Source: Ischnura elegans
Taxonomy: Eukaryota; Arthropoda; Insecta; Odonata; Coenagrionidae
DNA: 64,000 nucleotides
NCBI RefSeq assembly: GCF_921293095.1
Contig: NC_060249.1
Coordinates: 75,651,907 to 75,715,906, forward strand
Direction: 5' to 3'
Shown here: one piece after another, positions 12,188-22,726 of the stretch
Position numbering within the stretch: position 1 is the stretch's first letter
Layout of the letters: each line of letters starts with the position of its first letter
Notes under the pieces: model-generated
Databases searched by the model: none
What the model was told of the DNA's origin: nothing
What the model saw: only the letters and a program-made list of their open reading frames with translations
Program-made: the position numbers and the translations under genes

Positions 12188-12605
12188 CTATCCTGGCATC
12201 ACTTGTATTCTGTAATGCCGACGGTGGAATGCATTGATTACTTTGTTTCTCGTTAAACTTTCAGCAGGCAATGAAATCCAGATTGCAAGCCGGAAATCAG
12301 TGTAGGAAATAAGTAACTTTAGTGAACATTGGTAAAGAAATTATGTATCACGCTATGTCACCCAAATTTTGTTTGAGATTTTGAACAAGACTTTCAAAAT
12401 TGTAAGCGCTGGAGGATATTGTATGGTGGATGAATAAATCAACCCCTGCTATGGTAGATACGGCTGCAAGCGATGTATTAGAGGGAAATCAGTTAGATTT
12501 GGGTTATAATTATGGTGTATTTCTGAATCAAGTCAACCTTTATCAGCTGGTGCCAATCTTGAGAGAACAGATCTTGGTCAAGGAGGAGATGTAGTTTTAG
12601 GACTC

Positions 12606-13240
12606 ATGGATGAGTGTAAATTACCACCAAGTACAAACATATTTGTTGGCAACTTATTCACACCAGAAAAGCTGCTTAGAAAGTTGACTGGAAGGAGCTT
12701 CTGTGGCACTGGAACACTTCGTGACAATAGAATCAATTATGTATATAACCTTCCAGAAAAAGCTGCATTTCAAAAAACAAATAAGGGACTGCTGAAGTTA
12801 AATCGAAAAGTTTCTAGCGATGAATAATACATAGTTACCATGATTACTGATAGCATGCATAATAACTTAGCTGATAGGAGAACTGAGTGGAGAGCTGCAT
12901 CAAACCAATCCTAGGATTGTTGACCAGTGATGATGATGATGATGCATAATAAAATGAAAACTCCTGTTTGTTTTTCTGTTTCCGAAAAGAAAAAAAATAA
13001 TATTCCAATGCCATTGGCGATCGCAGAATACAATTCATTCTCACATGGGTGGAGTGACCTGTGCGATCAATTCTTGGCAAGTTACCGGACAACAGTCAGG
13101 AATAAAAATGGTGGTTCACTTATTGTAGATGAGTCTTGATGTATCAGTTGTACAGGGATGGCTACGGTAGAGAAAACTGGGATACAGGGTCACACCGCTG
13201 TAAAATTTCGAAATGCAAATGTAAATTGTTCACGTAATAA
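12606..13240 (+). pseudogene. piggyBac transposase remnant
   Basis: Residues encoded at 12606-12827 read NIFVGNLFT..KLLRKL.....GTGTLRDNRI, the piggyBac block around the second catalytic Asp, although here the usual D-N-F/Y-F-T reads VGNLFT, so that Asp is lost. After the RTE insert, 12960-13110 continue with MPLAIAEYN....DLCDQFLASYRTTVRNK, the region of the third Asp. A frameshift follows, and 13155-13230 keep fragments of GWL..RKLGYRVTPL. The catalytic triad is incomplete and stops are present, so it is inactive. No Cys-rich C-terminal domain is seen before the right end. Confidence 0.75.
12866..12941 (+). mobile_element. 5'-truncated RTE-like LINE 3' end
   Basis: This 76-bp piece matches 1061-1137 almost base for base, from TTAGCTGATAGGAGAAC to the (GAT)n tail. 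ATGCATAATAA at 12855-12865 is repeated at 12942-12952 as the target duplication. It is therefore a severely 5'-truncated insertion into the piggyBac transposase and younger than it. Confidence 0.9.
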
Positions 13241-14119
13241 TACAATAATAATACTCAACAAAATATTATTTGATGCATAAATATTAAAATTCAAGTACAA
13301 AAACCACTGATGAAGGCATCAGTAATGAATTATATAGCAAAAACGTGCATCAACACAATTAAATGATAATGTACATTTTTTTGACCCCTTAAGTGCCCAG
13401 ACGTATCTTAAGATACGTATAGGATTAAGTACTATGCAAATGTTAGAGATTTTTTAAAACATTTTTTCCTACATCAGGGGTGATGTCTAATCATAATTTA
13501 AGCAAAAAAAGTAAATTATTTTGAAAAAAATCTTCTGGGCATTAATGGGTTAATAATCCTTATTTAAGCCAAGCGCTACCTGCTAGCAGGGTACTCTGCT
13601 ACCTGCTAGCAGCCGGCATTGTAGCGGTGCTCATAGCCTCGCATCAAAGTGGCCTCGCTCGACGGCAGCCAGGACCAGAATGATGTCACACGGGCTTTTC
13701 CCAGCATTCATACTTGGCCATCGCGTTTCGCGCGCTTGAAAATTTTCACTTTTCATTTAATCGCGAAAAAAAGGTATCGTCATGTTAAACTCTAAAAGCG
13801 TGAAATATGTACTCCAGGAGTAATAATATTTCGATTTAGGCAATAAAAAAATAATAGGAAACCACCCTATTGTGACAATAAATGTAACTAATAAAAGAAT
13901 AACATCATTGCCGGCACTTGCAAGTGTAGCCGGCGATGAACCCTATCGGCAAGTCAGAAGTGCAATCAGTAGCCGGCGCCGTCACCGGTTGTCGATTGCA
14001 ATGTTTCTTTACGTACACTTGCCCATTTTCTCGGTACCGGAGAGGGTTTTCAGTCGTGTCGTTGCTCACGTGGTTAGTAGTTCTGAAATCACTCTCTCAT
14101 TTGTGGCTCTGTTTTATTC

Positions 14120-14284
14120 CCGAAAAAGGGCAATTTTCAATATGATAGAGCAACCCTAATCAAACAAGTGGACAGAAGGCTTTGTTCGTGGGGCAAGGCT
14201 GCAGATTTCTTTAAAGACAAGGTGGAAAAACAAAAAGCATGGAGAGAGGTCTTCCGATTTTTAGGCGATGATTTTTTTAAATAG
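14120..14284 (+). pseudogene. MADF-domain fragment, probable Harbinger accessory protein
   Basis: The frame reads FQYDRATLIKQVDRRLCSWG, then DFFKDKVEKQKAWREVF, then a stop at 14282. Spacing of LI..V....CLW and the later KAWREV is that of the N-terminal half of a MADF (Myb/SANT-like) DNA-binding domain. PIF/Harbinger elements encode such a protein beside the transposase, and transposase remnants follow at 14520-14905 in the opposite orientation. A host MADF fragment is the alternative. Confidence 0.5.
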
Positions 14285-14519
14285 TTAAAGAAGAACAGTG
14301 CAAAAGAGGAAAGTCATTACTTTATTATATAGATGATATTCATGCATTAGATATTATAATTTATTAATTTGCCATGACAAAGCCCCCTCGGGGCTAACTA
14401 AGTAGCATGATAATAACGATCCCTAATGTTTATTGCTTTACTCGTCGGTCAACAACATTTAAATCGGTTTACTTCATGCAATATTTGGGTCATATATATT
14501 TAAACAGATCTGCACTCAT

Positions 14520-14638
14520 CAAATTTTCTGATAGCGAAAGCGCTTTTCGTCTCCCAGAATTACACGAGGTAAATCTTCATTACTAGTGGCATGTAAGGGA
14601 CAGGGGGGTGGAATATTTAATTTTTTGCTGACCATCAA

Positions 14639-14675
<37 letters not shown>

Positions 14676-14905
14676 GGTTGATTGAAAAACGAATGAATCG
14701 CAGTCTTTCCCATAGGCCCCTACATAATTATGTATGTGTAAAAATGGAGTCTGAATCAGCAGCTGAAGAGTAGCCCTTGTAGTTAAGGTTCATTCAGCCT
14801 CTATAAGGAAACCTCATTACTCCTACATGCTTCCCATCGACTGCATCCACGCAGTTAGGGAAGTAAGCGGCCCATTTAAATCCATTAGCTATTTCTCTTC
14901 TGTTG
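14520..14905 (-). pseudogene. PIF/Harbinger (HARBI1-like) transposase remnant
   Basis: Read on the minus strand in shifting frames, this region gives the Harbinger nuclease blocks in the right order. They are FPNCVDAVDGKHVGVM (first catalytic Asp, 14810-14870), NYKGYSS (about 14780), YVGAYGKDCDSFVFQST (about 14695-14740, second catalytic region) and LNIPPPCPLHATSNEDLP...GDEKRF (14535-14615). A run of about 33 A residues (14642-14673) interrupts it and several frames are broken. The third acidic residue region is not seen. It is inactive. Confidence 0.75.
14642..14673 (+). repeat. Poly(A) tract
   Basis: An uninterrupted A run of about 32-33 bases (T run on the minus strand) sits inside the Harbinger transposase remnant. 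It is either slippage expansion or the tail of a tiny retroposed sequence; no target duplication is evident. Confidence 0.7.
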
Positions 14906-15099
14906 GTTGAGGAAAAAAGTATAGATTGTGTTTTATAGATATGTAGAACGTAATAGATTAAAATTGAAATATAATAAAATATTGCCACACATTCCTTAAA
15001 ACTGAGTTTCCAAATTCCCGCCAAAAGTTTCAGTATTGACCGTTGGCGCTGAAAAAAGATAATTGCAGGGACAATTGATGCGCGGATGCGCACTCAGAA

Positions 15100-15914
15100 T
15101 TTTCCCGCGGCGGGGTGGCAACATGGCAACATCAACATGGGCATCATGTGGCAGCCGTGGCAACGGCAGAGCGTTAGGAAAGGAGCAAAGTGGTCATTAG
15201 AGAAATGTATGAAAATATTTTTTTCTTCAGAGCTACTGGATAGAAATTTGTTACTGCTGTGTTCGACGTACTTGTGGTAATAATTTAGCCAACCTCGACC
15301 TGGCGTTATGGTGCTTATTGCGCCATAGATCTTGAGGCTTCGGATATTGCGGCATGGAGCCGAAGGTATGTTCTCAGTACAGTGGAATATTTATGTAGAA
15401 ATCCTATTAGTTACTAGTAATTCGGATTAAGGCCTAACGATTGCTCCGAGGAGTGACCGAGAGGTTACCGGGCAATATTTTTGTAGGGGGTAATTGAGAA
15501 CGTGATTCTCATCTATTGATCATTCCTTCTTGGTGTAAACCTTTCGTGTAATACATTGTGTGTGTGCTCTATCTTTACTTAGTATTTAAATTAACGTACG
15601 TTTGGAGCTTTTATTTGAGCCGTAAATGTATCTCAACCTTCACAAATCTGTAATTTGATGATAAAAAGTGGGCTTTCGTTTGAAGTTGTTTCTTGTCGGT
15701 ATTTGTTCGAGACATTTCAAGCCGTGAATTCACTCGCGTGTGGTACCGAAAAGTGTAGCTACATTTCAACCTCAACCTTAATGATGATTCGACTATGTTA
15801 CCATGATCAATCACCTAGTAGGTATCAACTAATGAAAGTATCTTGTGTGATGTGAGGCACGATATGGTGGAAGATCTTAATATTAGTAAAATTAGAGTTT
15901 CCAAACTCAGTTGA
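15100..15914. other. Non-coding sequence
   Basis: Nothing recognisable. The open frames on both strands overlap each other and show no domain pattern. Confidence 0.4.
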
Positions 15915-16283
15915 AATATTACAGTGTCTAATTTTACGAACAATTAAAAGGCACGCCTTACATCTCGCCATCTTTATTGTGCATCGCACTTACACTCTCA
16001 TTCTCAACTTCCGACCATGCCATCTTGGCTGCCAGCCTACAGGACTGTACACAGCCTAGGAAACTACACCCCTTTTATCCTTTCGGAGACATTATTACCC
16101 GTACATGAGCATAAGGCCTTTAACAAAAACAAACACAAATCCATGTATGTACATATTGCACCAATGCACTTATAAACCAAAATAAATTTCTTCAATCCCG
16201 ATAGATCAAAAATCTTTTACAAGCATGGTACCTATATGTTAAATAATGAATGCATGCTAAATATTGAATACATGTTCAGTGAT
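15915..16283 (-). repeat. Candidate 3' LTR of the Gypsy element
   Basis: Immediately after the Gypsy integrase tail, the minus strand runs through about 370 bp of non-coding sequence containing an AATAAA signal (about 15970-15980). This is the position and composition expected of a 3' LTR. No matching copy is present beyond the 5' side of the element (above 23.1 kb), so LTR identity cannot be proven here. Confidence 0.35.
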
Positions 16284-16656
16284 CTACACTATATAATCCT
16301 GTAAATAACTGGTTTTATTAGATTCTCTCATTGACCTCCTCAACTCTCCTTGAGGGACTCTCCCTTCATTGTTTTCTGCCTTCACTGGGCCAGGTTGTAA
16401 ATCCTTTCCTCCACCTACTATATCCTCCCTTGGTGTTAGCTCATTGTAGTTACTCTTCCTTGTTCCCATTCCCTTGATCCCTCTGAAGATATGGTTTAAC
16501 ATGAGAAGTAATCCTTCTATAAGCTTTCCTTTGATTATCTGAAATCAACACCGAATTTCCCTGACGTTCTGTTATGGTCTGAGGATCTTGTCTAAAGGGA
16601 GTGGATAGTTTGTTTTCCCTAGCTTGTTTCATCAACACCACATTCCCTGGTTCCAC
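16284..16656 (-). pseudogene. Gypsy integrase C-terminal tail
   Basis: The protein reads PGNVVLMKQARENKLSTPF then TITERQGNSVLISDNQRKAYRRITSHVKPY. This is the small SH3-like tail of Gypsy integrases (the usual GD.V.V...K.NKL.T.F....Y.V....G). A short extra frame overlaps at 16284-16502 and has the composition of a polyprotein end. It follows the integrase core piece at 16800-16918. Confidence 0.75.
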
Positions 16657-16799
16657 AAGACTAGGCTTTGCATGACGGTTTAATCAGCATACAATTTACC
16701 TTTATCCTTCAAAATTAACTCCCTGTCTCTTAATTTATTCATCTAATATCAGGTTCCCCTGCGTACATAACTGTAAATCTGGACTTTTTGTCCTAATTT

Positions 16800-16918
16800 T
16801 GCTTCCAAAAAACAACTCTGCTGGTTGGCAACCTGATACCGAGTGGGAGTGGTTCGATACGAGGATAGGTATGTCAGAAGTTCATCTTTTTAACTTTTCT
16901 TTGACGTACCCACAATCC
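16800..16918 (-). pseudogene. Gypsy integrase, distal core piece
   Basis: In broken minus-strand frames I read LLTYLSSYRTTPT and, shifted, GCQPAELFFG. This matches the Gypsy integrase segment YR.TPH..TG..PAELLFGR just after the catalytic Glu. It is separated from the core at 19940-20314 by the piggyBac inserted at 16919, so the two pieces flank that insertion. Confidence 0.65.
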
Positions 16919-17277
16919 TTAACACCTTCACGCCGGCGTGACCTACTGGTGGGTCACATTAGTTTTCGCCATCGGGCGGCGTGACCCACAGATGGGTCAC
17001 ACTCTCCATAGATCTGTAGAATATATTTCAGTGCAGCCATCACATTGTATTATAACCTGAATTGTCCCCCGCCAGATAGATCCTTTAAAGAGTTGTTTAC
17101 ATTTCTTAATTTATGAATTTTCGCAGTAATTAACTCAACACCATGAATTGTAATATTTAATTTAGCTCTGCGTACCTGTGTACTTACTCCACACATCAGC
17201 TCAGCACTTATTCGTCTTTCTTCTGGTAAGTAATTATAAAAAAAGAGGAAAATTATAAGAGTTAAATTTTATTTATG

Positions 17278-18954
17278 TTACATTTTTAACAGAATAAGAA
17301 GAATTTTAAAAAATATTACAGTATTTTGAATTTTATTAAAGCATTGTAAGCACAATGCTGGTTGATTCTCACAGTCTGGGCAATAGGTTACAACCTTTTT
17401 GGTATTTTTCGTTGATGCTTCTCTTCCATCTTTTTTGCTAACTGTGTTATAGCACTCTTTGCATCTTATTCGCATTACCCTGGTCGCACCTTTGTACTTC
17501 TTAAGATAGCGTTCCTATTTCTTAGACGACTGTGGTGTTACAGCAATCATTGGTTGAACAAGTAATGCGGATATAATGTTTTTGTGAAATTTTAAAATAC
17601 TCCGCTTTTTCTGGCTATCTAATTTCTTGTGAATGCATCATGCATTTACCAACTTGGTGTCACATATAAGCTCAGTTATTATCTTTTTAAACTACTTTAT
17701 CGCCTTCCTCAAAGATGTATGGTATGAAGACATTTGGTTAGATAAATCGACACCTTTTGCAGTATTGTAACTAATGACGGTATCTGGTTTTCTAAGCGAC
17801 TCACTGATGTCGACTGAAGTACATTTATGAGTTTTTCAATTGGTCAATATGAGTACAGGCCTTTTGTCTGTCCAGGTCACAAATTTGATTTCATCTGAAT
17901 TTTGTAGACTTACTATCTCACCCTTTTTTGTTTGATTTTTGCGGTCTTAGGTAAATGTTTGCTATTGGAACGTACTGTACCACACAGGTATTTATTTTTC
18001 TCTACTAGCCCTTTAGCTTGAAGGACACTTCTATAGAAACTGTCCGTGTATAATATGCGTCCTTATGCAGGAGTCCATTCATAAGCTTCATTACAATGTC
18101 GTGTGCATGTCCCTTTTCAGATGAATATTCTCTTTTAGCAGAGTATACAATCGCATTATAAGTGTAGCCTTTTAAAGTTTGATGCCGTATTTATGTTATT
18201 TACCTGGTATATATTGGCGAAATACCAGACACCCATACCAAGGGACCATGCTTTCATAAATCACTACATCTTTACCAGGTTTCACATGTTTTTGGAAATC
18301 CATATTTATTTTATAGAGAATAGAGCTAATCTTATGTAAATGATCTTCACATCTTGCTTGATTATTATTGCAAAAGTGCCAATGCCTTTGTAATGGCTAG
18401 GAAGCAATACCTAGGCATAATACTTCCTCTTAGTCTGCTCATGTACATTAGATCATTCGACTAATACAGACGAATTTCCGGGATGTGAACAGCACCCATG
18501 ATTAGTCAACCACATATGACTTAATTCATTTCTGCAAGGGTAACCAGTACCTAAATTTGCTTATGTTTTCGGTAAGTGCCTTATTTTACTTATTTTTGGT
18601 ATGCAAGTTTGTAAATTCTTCGGGATATTTGTTAGTTTCTCTCACAATATACTCCAGCGTATCATGCATAAGGAAACAACTTATACAGATCAAGAGGAAG
18701 ATCTTGGTAGTCTAAAACTAGTGGAAGTATTAGTTGTTACTGGGCCCCACTCTGTCAGGCACTTTTTGAGTTTTATCACTATGCGACCCTGTTGTCTCTG
18801 AACTGAAATTACTCGATTCTGATTCAGAAGAATGGAGTATTCTTTTGCGGGGCCCCTGCCTACGCGAACAACGTGGTTGGTTCAGATCGTCTTCAGAGTC
18901 GCCATCAATAAGCTTACTAATGCAAGGCGGATCCAACCTCCTCTTTATAATCAC
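17278..18954 (-). pseudogene. piggyBac transposase pseudogene
   Basis: From N to C on the minus strand there is an acidic, Ser-rich N-terminus (18954-18730). Then come the block KPGKDVVIYESMVPWYG with FRQYIPGK.HKYGIKL (about 18180-18310), VMKLM.GLL (about 18070), and LCGTVRSNSKHLPKT (about 17930-17990). Last is the Cys-rich C-terminal domain RCKECYN....VTYCPDCENQPALCLQCF (17300-17470). These are the piggyBac catalytic core and its CRD zinc domain in order. The first catalytic Asp position reads YES instead of (I/V)DES, and several stops occur, so it is inactive. Confidence 0.75.
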
Positions 18955-19061
18955 AGTCAGAAGTGAAACAAAATAGACGATTTAGACCTAAAATTATAAT
19001 CTCCTCTCAGGTTTTTCCCTCTTCATGTGTTATTTTTACGGCCTATCTCGTAAACCTGTTC

Positions 19062-19410
19062 GATATAAAGGTGGTATATTTCCGAAAACTCAACTTTTTC
19101 CCCAAAAAAACATTTCAGCTCAGTTATACAATGTCGTGAATTGTGTTGCTTGTACTATCTTACCTTCTGGGTTGAAGTATCCTACAACTGAGATGTCCTT
19201 CCAGTCATTCTAATCAGTTCCTATCAGGTCCTACATTCTTCTTGCGTTCTTATAATTAATAGTCCTGACAAACCTGTTCAGCATAAAATAATGGTGGTAT
19301 ATTTCAGTGAACTAATATTTCAGTTTAGTTATACAATGCCGCGAATTCCATTACAAGTACATACTATCTTACCTTTTGGGTTGAATTATCTTTTAACTAA
19401 GATGAGATAT
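19062..19410 (+). repeat. Diverged direct duplication in the piggyBac 5' region
   Basis: GGTGGTATATTTCCGAAAAC (about 19072) and TTATACAATGTCGTGAATTG with CTATCTTACCTTCTGGGTTG (19121-19180) recur as GGTGGTATATTTCAGTGAAC (about 19293) and TTATACAATGCCGCGAATTC with CTATCTTACCTTTTGGGTTG (19328-19390). The unit is about 215-220 bp. It may be a subterminal repeat of the element. Confidence 0.6.
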
Positions 19411-19939
19411 AACCTGATGCTGAATCTGCAAAAAGACTCCCTGTGAGGAATATGTTGACTGATCTGATGCAAAGAGAACCAGCGGAGAGGAATGAACAGG
19501 ACCAAAAATATTTGATGCTGGACTTTGAAGCGTTGTAATTTCTTTATTATCAGAATGCAATAAAAAGTCTCTAAGTAATGATTCGCCGTTTTATCTTCAC
19601 ATCAATGTAACAGTACCTCAGGACGATCAATTTATATTCCTTCCGATTTGAGGAATGTACTGAAATAGCATTGGATGATGTAGTCTTGTGGATCTGTACA
19701 CAGTATTCATCTGAAAGCTATGAAGTTTAAAAATTATCATTGTTATACAGTCTAAGAGGATATTGGAGTTTTAGAGCCGCTTGAGCCCACTCAAAATACC
19801 TTTGACTGAGAAAAAATGTCAATGCTCGATGTGCTTGGGGAGGTCATGCCGCTTGGCTCTGAAGTTTTGATAGAAGTGATTTGTGTCTTCACTGTGGATA
19901 TGTGATCAATAACATTTAAAACTGTATGTAAACAGTAAA

Positions 19940-20314
19940 TTAGAAGATAATACTGTAAAATATAATGGAAAATGCAAAACTTTTCCTTACTAATCTGCCA
20001 CTAGATACACCCCAACTGGTCGCAGTGCCGCCTACAGGGCCTGCATAGAATATCTTATGCCGGGTTGCACGTGTTAATCTTTTCATAATATTCCTGTTTT
20101 GGCATTCTAGCACTCCATTTGCCCGGAGCCAATATGGTGTAGAAAAATGATGGGTAATATTTATATCTTTCAGAAACTTATGAAATCTTGCATCTTTATA
20201 TGATGGTCCATTATCTGATGAAACATATTTTGCCAAACCATACTGTGTGGATAAAACCTTTAACTTAGACACTAGTTTTTCAGCCGTGACGGACTTCATT
20301 ATTTCCACCTTCAA
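19940..20314 (-). pseudogene. Gypsy integrase core domain fragment
   Basis: The frame contains LKVLSTQYGLAKYVSSDNGP then FLKDINITHHFSTPYWLRANGVLECQNR. This is the DDE integrase segment with the second Asp (SDNGP) and the region of the catalytic Glu. The Glu position reads NGVLECQNRNIMKR and so appears retained. About 35 C-terminal residues no longer resemble integrase and mark the approach to the inserted piggyBac. Confidence 0.8.
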
Positions 20315-20544
20315 ATAAAGATTGTTCTAATCAAACATGACCAACAAATTGTCTCCTGATGGTAAGGGGCCAAGAAAATCCAAACTAATATGTATCTTCC
20401 CATGGTTGACATGGCAATTCAGATCGTACCATTGGTTCTGGTGGGTCACTCCTAGCCACTAACTGACATTCATGGAATGATCTACACCACTTTTCGACAT
20501 CTTTTTGCATACTTTTCTGCCAAACCTGGTTCTTAAAATTTGCT

Positions 20545-20817
20545 TCATACTGACAGCCCCAGATGAACTTTGTGAGCTAATACTATTGCATGCTCCTGGA
20601 GAGCTTTTGGCAATACTTTTCTGGTACCTCTAATCAGCAATTGATTAATTTCATATAATTCATGTTTGATAAACTCATGAAATCTTAACCCTTGTGGCCA
20701 AGTGCCACTTAGAAGACAATTTTTTATCAGTTTTAGTTCACTGTCCTGCTCAGAAGCCTTTTGAATTTGTTGTAGTTGTTGGTCATAGCGTTTGGGATTG
20801 ATGCCATTACCAAGCAC
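20545..20817 (-). pseudogene. Gypsy integrase zinc-binding (HHCC) region, N-terminal part
   Basis: About 90 residues include the linker D.ELK.IK..L..G.WP and YEINQLLIRGTRKVLPKALQ then AHKVHLGLS. This is the Gypsy block L...R...P..L...IL...H..H.G that opens the integrase HHCC finger. The two Cys of the finger (SYWKACQ, SCKTC-like) lie beyond the stop in shifted frames at about 20460-20530. Confidence 0.75.
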
Positions 20818-20999
20818 ATCGCTACCTTTTCGTCAGTATCCACTCAAGACTTGACTCATTCCGTGTATGTAATAACCTTGACAAGCAGTGTCCTATATTA
20901 CTTTTTCCCGGCCTATATTTCACTTTGTAATTTTAAGCCTTTAAATGCAAATCCAAAGTTTCTATTCTGACATTCGGCCCTGACTTAGGCCCATAGATA

Positions 21000-22231
21000 A
21001 CTTCCAATGGTTGATGATCCGTTATTCGATCAAACTCCCTACCATACAGATGGAAGTGAAGCTTTTCACATGCACACACAATCGCAATTGAGCTTCTTTC
21101 TCTGTTTGAGAGTACCTTTTCTCCACCTCTGTTATGGCCTCACTTGTATATTTTAACACTCTTCCCTTCTGGTGTCAATTGCACCATTACTGCCCCCTAA
21201 CCCACTGGGCTAGCATCAACAATTACCTGTAGAGGTGCTCTCATATCATAAAAGTATAACACAAGATTACTATTGATAAATTCTTTTAATTTTCCAAAAG
21301 CTGCAGCTTGTTCTCTCCCTCCCCCCTTGAAAAAAAAACTTTTCTAGTGAGATACCGGAGAGGTTCTGTCACTGAAGAATAATTATTGATAAATTTTGAC
21401 ACAAAATTTGTTAGTCCTAAAAAAACTTCTTACCTGCGATACATTATCAGGGCAAAGTTAAATACACCAAAGGATGAAGTTCGCCATGAAAAAATATTTG
21501 ACTTAGCCGGGATTCGAACCCGGATCTCCCGATTGCCGGTCAGGCGTGCTACCAGTTGCACCACCAAGCCATCTTCGCTCTAAATTCCTTGATAGCGTGA
21601 ATGTTACTCTCTGTGGGTCCAAACCCCTCCGCAGATATTTTATGTCCCAAAAATTATATTTCCTTAGCATTGAACTTGCATTTTCTTTTATTCAATGTCA
21701 ATCCCTTCTCCTGAAAAGTTTGTAAAACCCTTTCTAGTGTGTAATCATGTTCAGCCTGAGATTTCCCAAGTACTACCATATTTTAAAAAAAATTACATAA
21801 CCCGTCACATTTTTGCAACACTTGTGACATAGTTTTGTGGTACGATTCTGGAGCACAATTCAGGCCAAACATCAATCTTTTATATCTAAACAGACCAATG
21901 ATGGTACAAAATGTAGTGATTACCAGAGTGCTTTCATCCATAATAATTTGGTGGTACCCCCAAGTGAGGTCTAACTTTGAAAAGACTACTCTTTCTCTTA
22001 ACTCATGTCAGTAAGAAGTCCCTCAGTTGTGAGCTTTGGCTGCTATTCTCTGGTAATTGCCTCATTCACCCAGTGCATATCTACCACCAGGTGCCATTCA
22101 TTCGATTCTTTCGGCACAATTTGGATTGAAAATACCCAAGGTGTATCTTCCTCTTCTATAATGTCCTTGTCTAACCAATCTTGTATTAATTTCCTTTCAA
22201 CCTCTCTCGGGTGATGCGGCATTCTCCTCAT
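21000..22231 (-). pseudogene. Gypsy reverse transcriptase / RNase H region
   Basis: The start of the RT domain is clear at 22043-22231: WLDKDIIEEEDTPWVFSIQI, then VPKESNEWHLVVDMHWVNEA (the V.KK....R...D.R.LN block). Shifted frames below it give KLDLTWGYHQIIMDES (about 21960), a FLGLTNFVSKFINN-like thumb block (about 21380-21425) and weaker connection/RNase H sequence to about 21000. The tRNA-like insert at about 21435-21574 separates two of these blocks. The gene carries many stops. Confidence 0.75.
21500..21570 (-). tRNA. tRNA-like gene (nominal anticodon GGC), probably the head of a short SINE
   Basis: On the minus strand 71 nt fold into a complete cloverleaf. The acceptor arms are GGCTTGG and CTAAGTC (with G-U pairs). 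The D arm is GTGC...GCAC, the anticodon stem CCTGA/TCGGG has loop CCGGCAA, and the T arm is CCGGG-TTCGAAT-CCCGG. A TTTTTT run (21494-21489) follows 5 nt after the gene, as for Pol III termination. It lies inside the Gypsy RT within a roughly 140-bp insertion, so a retroposed SINE or tRNA copy is more likely than a native locus. The acceptor lacks the G3-U70 pair of real tRNA-Ala. Confidence 0.55.
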
Positions 22232-22408
22232 AGGCTACCCTGCTTGGGTAATTTTAGCATTTATTGGAATCTTATTGCTATAATCTTTCAATTTCCCAGT
22301 GGCGGTTAAGACGCTTTCGTACCTTTTTTCCAAAAACGACCTCACTGGCCTGACTTGAGCGTCTATCCCCACCTTCATAAGTCCTAGATCAATAGAAGTA
22401 TTTTTACT

Positions 22409-22640
22409 CTAGATTAAAATTGCTTTACCATCCATTACCAGGAATTCAACCTTAGGCACTATTCCATCAAGCACTGATACATCTGCCATAATAGTACCCA
22501 ACACAGTCACAGGTTTATCAGAACCATAAACATACAGTTTTTGATTATTGAAGTGTGAGATACACTTAACTTTCTCAGATTTGTCTTTACCATTTCTATT
22601 TGTCAATCATATTAATAGTAGCCCCTGAATCAATTAGGAC
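22409..22640 (-). pseudogene. Gypsy aspartic protease fragment
   Basis: VVLIDSGATINMID (about 22590-22640, with the catalytic DSG) is followed, after a stop, by CISHFNNQKLYVYGSDKPVTVLG and then VLDGIVPKVEFLVMDGKAIL. This is the usual order of the flap and the hydrophobic-GR/K...L block of retroviral-type proteases in Gypsy elements. It sits between gag zinc knuckles and RT as expected. Confidence 0.7.
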
Positions 22641-22726
22641 GACAGTTGGCACTGACCCAATATTAACTTTTAATAAATCATGATTAATTTTAAAAATACC
22701 TTTAGCCCTAAACGTATAACCATCCT

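Larger units (their letters stand above)
11227..13553 (+). mobile_element. piggyBac-family element nested in the MITE
   Basis: TTAA (11227-11230) followed by CCCATTAATGCCCAGA, and TCTGGGCATTAATGGG followed by TTAA (13550-13553), give inverted termini and the exact piggyBac target duplication. The palindrome GACGTATCTTAAGATACGTC lies just inside the left end at 11244. A near copy sits at about 11597 and another at about 13392, so both ends carry subterminal repeats. A decayed transposase lies on the plus strand. Two later retroposed inserts (11929-12187 and 12866-12941) lie inside. Confidence 0.9.
10885..13871. mobile_element. Second copy of the TAGGGTGGTTTCC MITE, split by a piggyBac
   Basis: The left part (10885-11226) and right part (13554-13871) align in order with 2382-2724 and 2729-3047 of copy 1, including GCATGCATGAGGC, the AGCGCTACC...GCTAGCAG block and the CCAGGAGTAATAAT tail. 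The left end is slightly degraded (TAGGGTATTTCC). Removing the piggyBac at its TTAA restores a MITE of the same length as copy 1. Confidence 0.85.
16919..19960 (-). mobile_element. piggyBac element inserted in the Gypsy integrase gene
   Basis: A TTAA at 16919-16922 is followed by CACCTTCACGCCGGCGTGAC and by paired subterminal palindromes (GTGACCTACTGGTGGGTCAC and GTGACCCACAGATGGGTCAC, about 16940-17000). A decayed piggyBac transposase runs on the minus strand from about 18950 to 17280. I could not find the matching right terminus. The right limit is set only by the resumption of Gypsy integrase near 19.96 kb. The interval 19062-19410 contains a diverged direct duplication. Confidence 0.7.

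Noticed and set aside
13872..14159. 95-codon plus-strand frame upstream of the MADF fragment
   Set aside because: No recognisable domain, overlaps another frame of similar length, and the MADF reading uses a different frame.
14794..15093. Reading the whole 99-codon minus-strand frame as a protein
   Set aside because: Only its last third is Harbinger transposase; the rest is AT-rich and probably intronic or unrelated.
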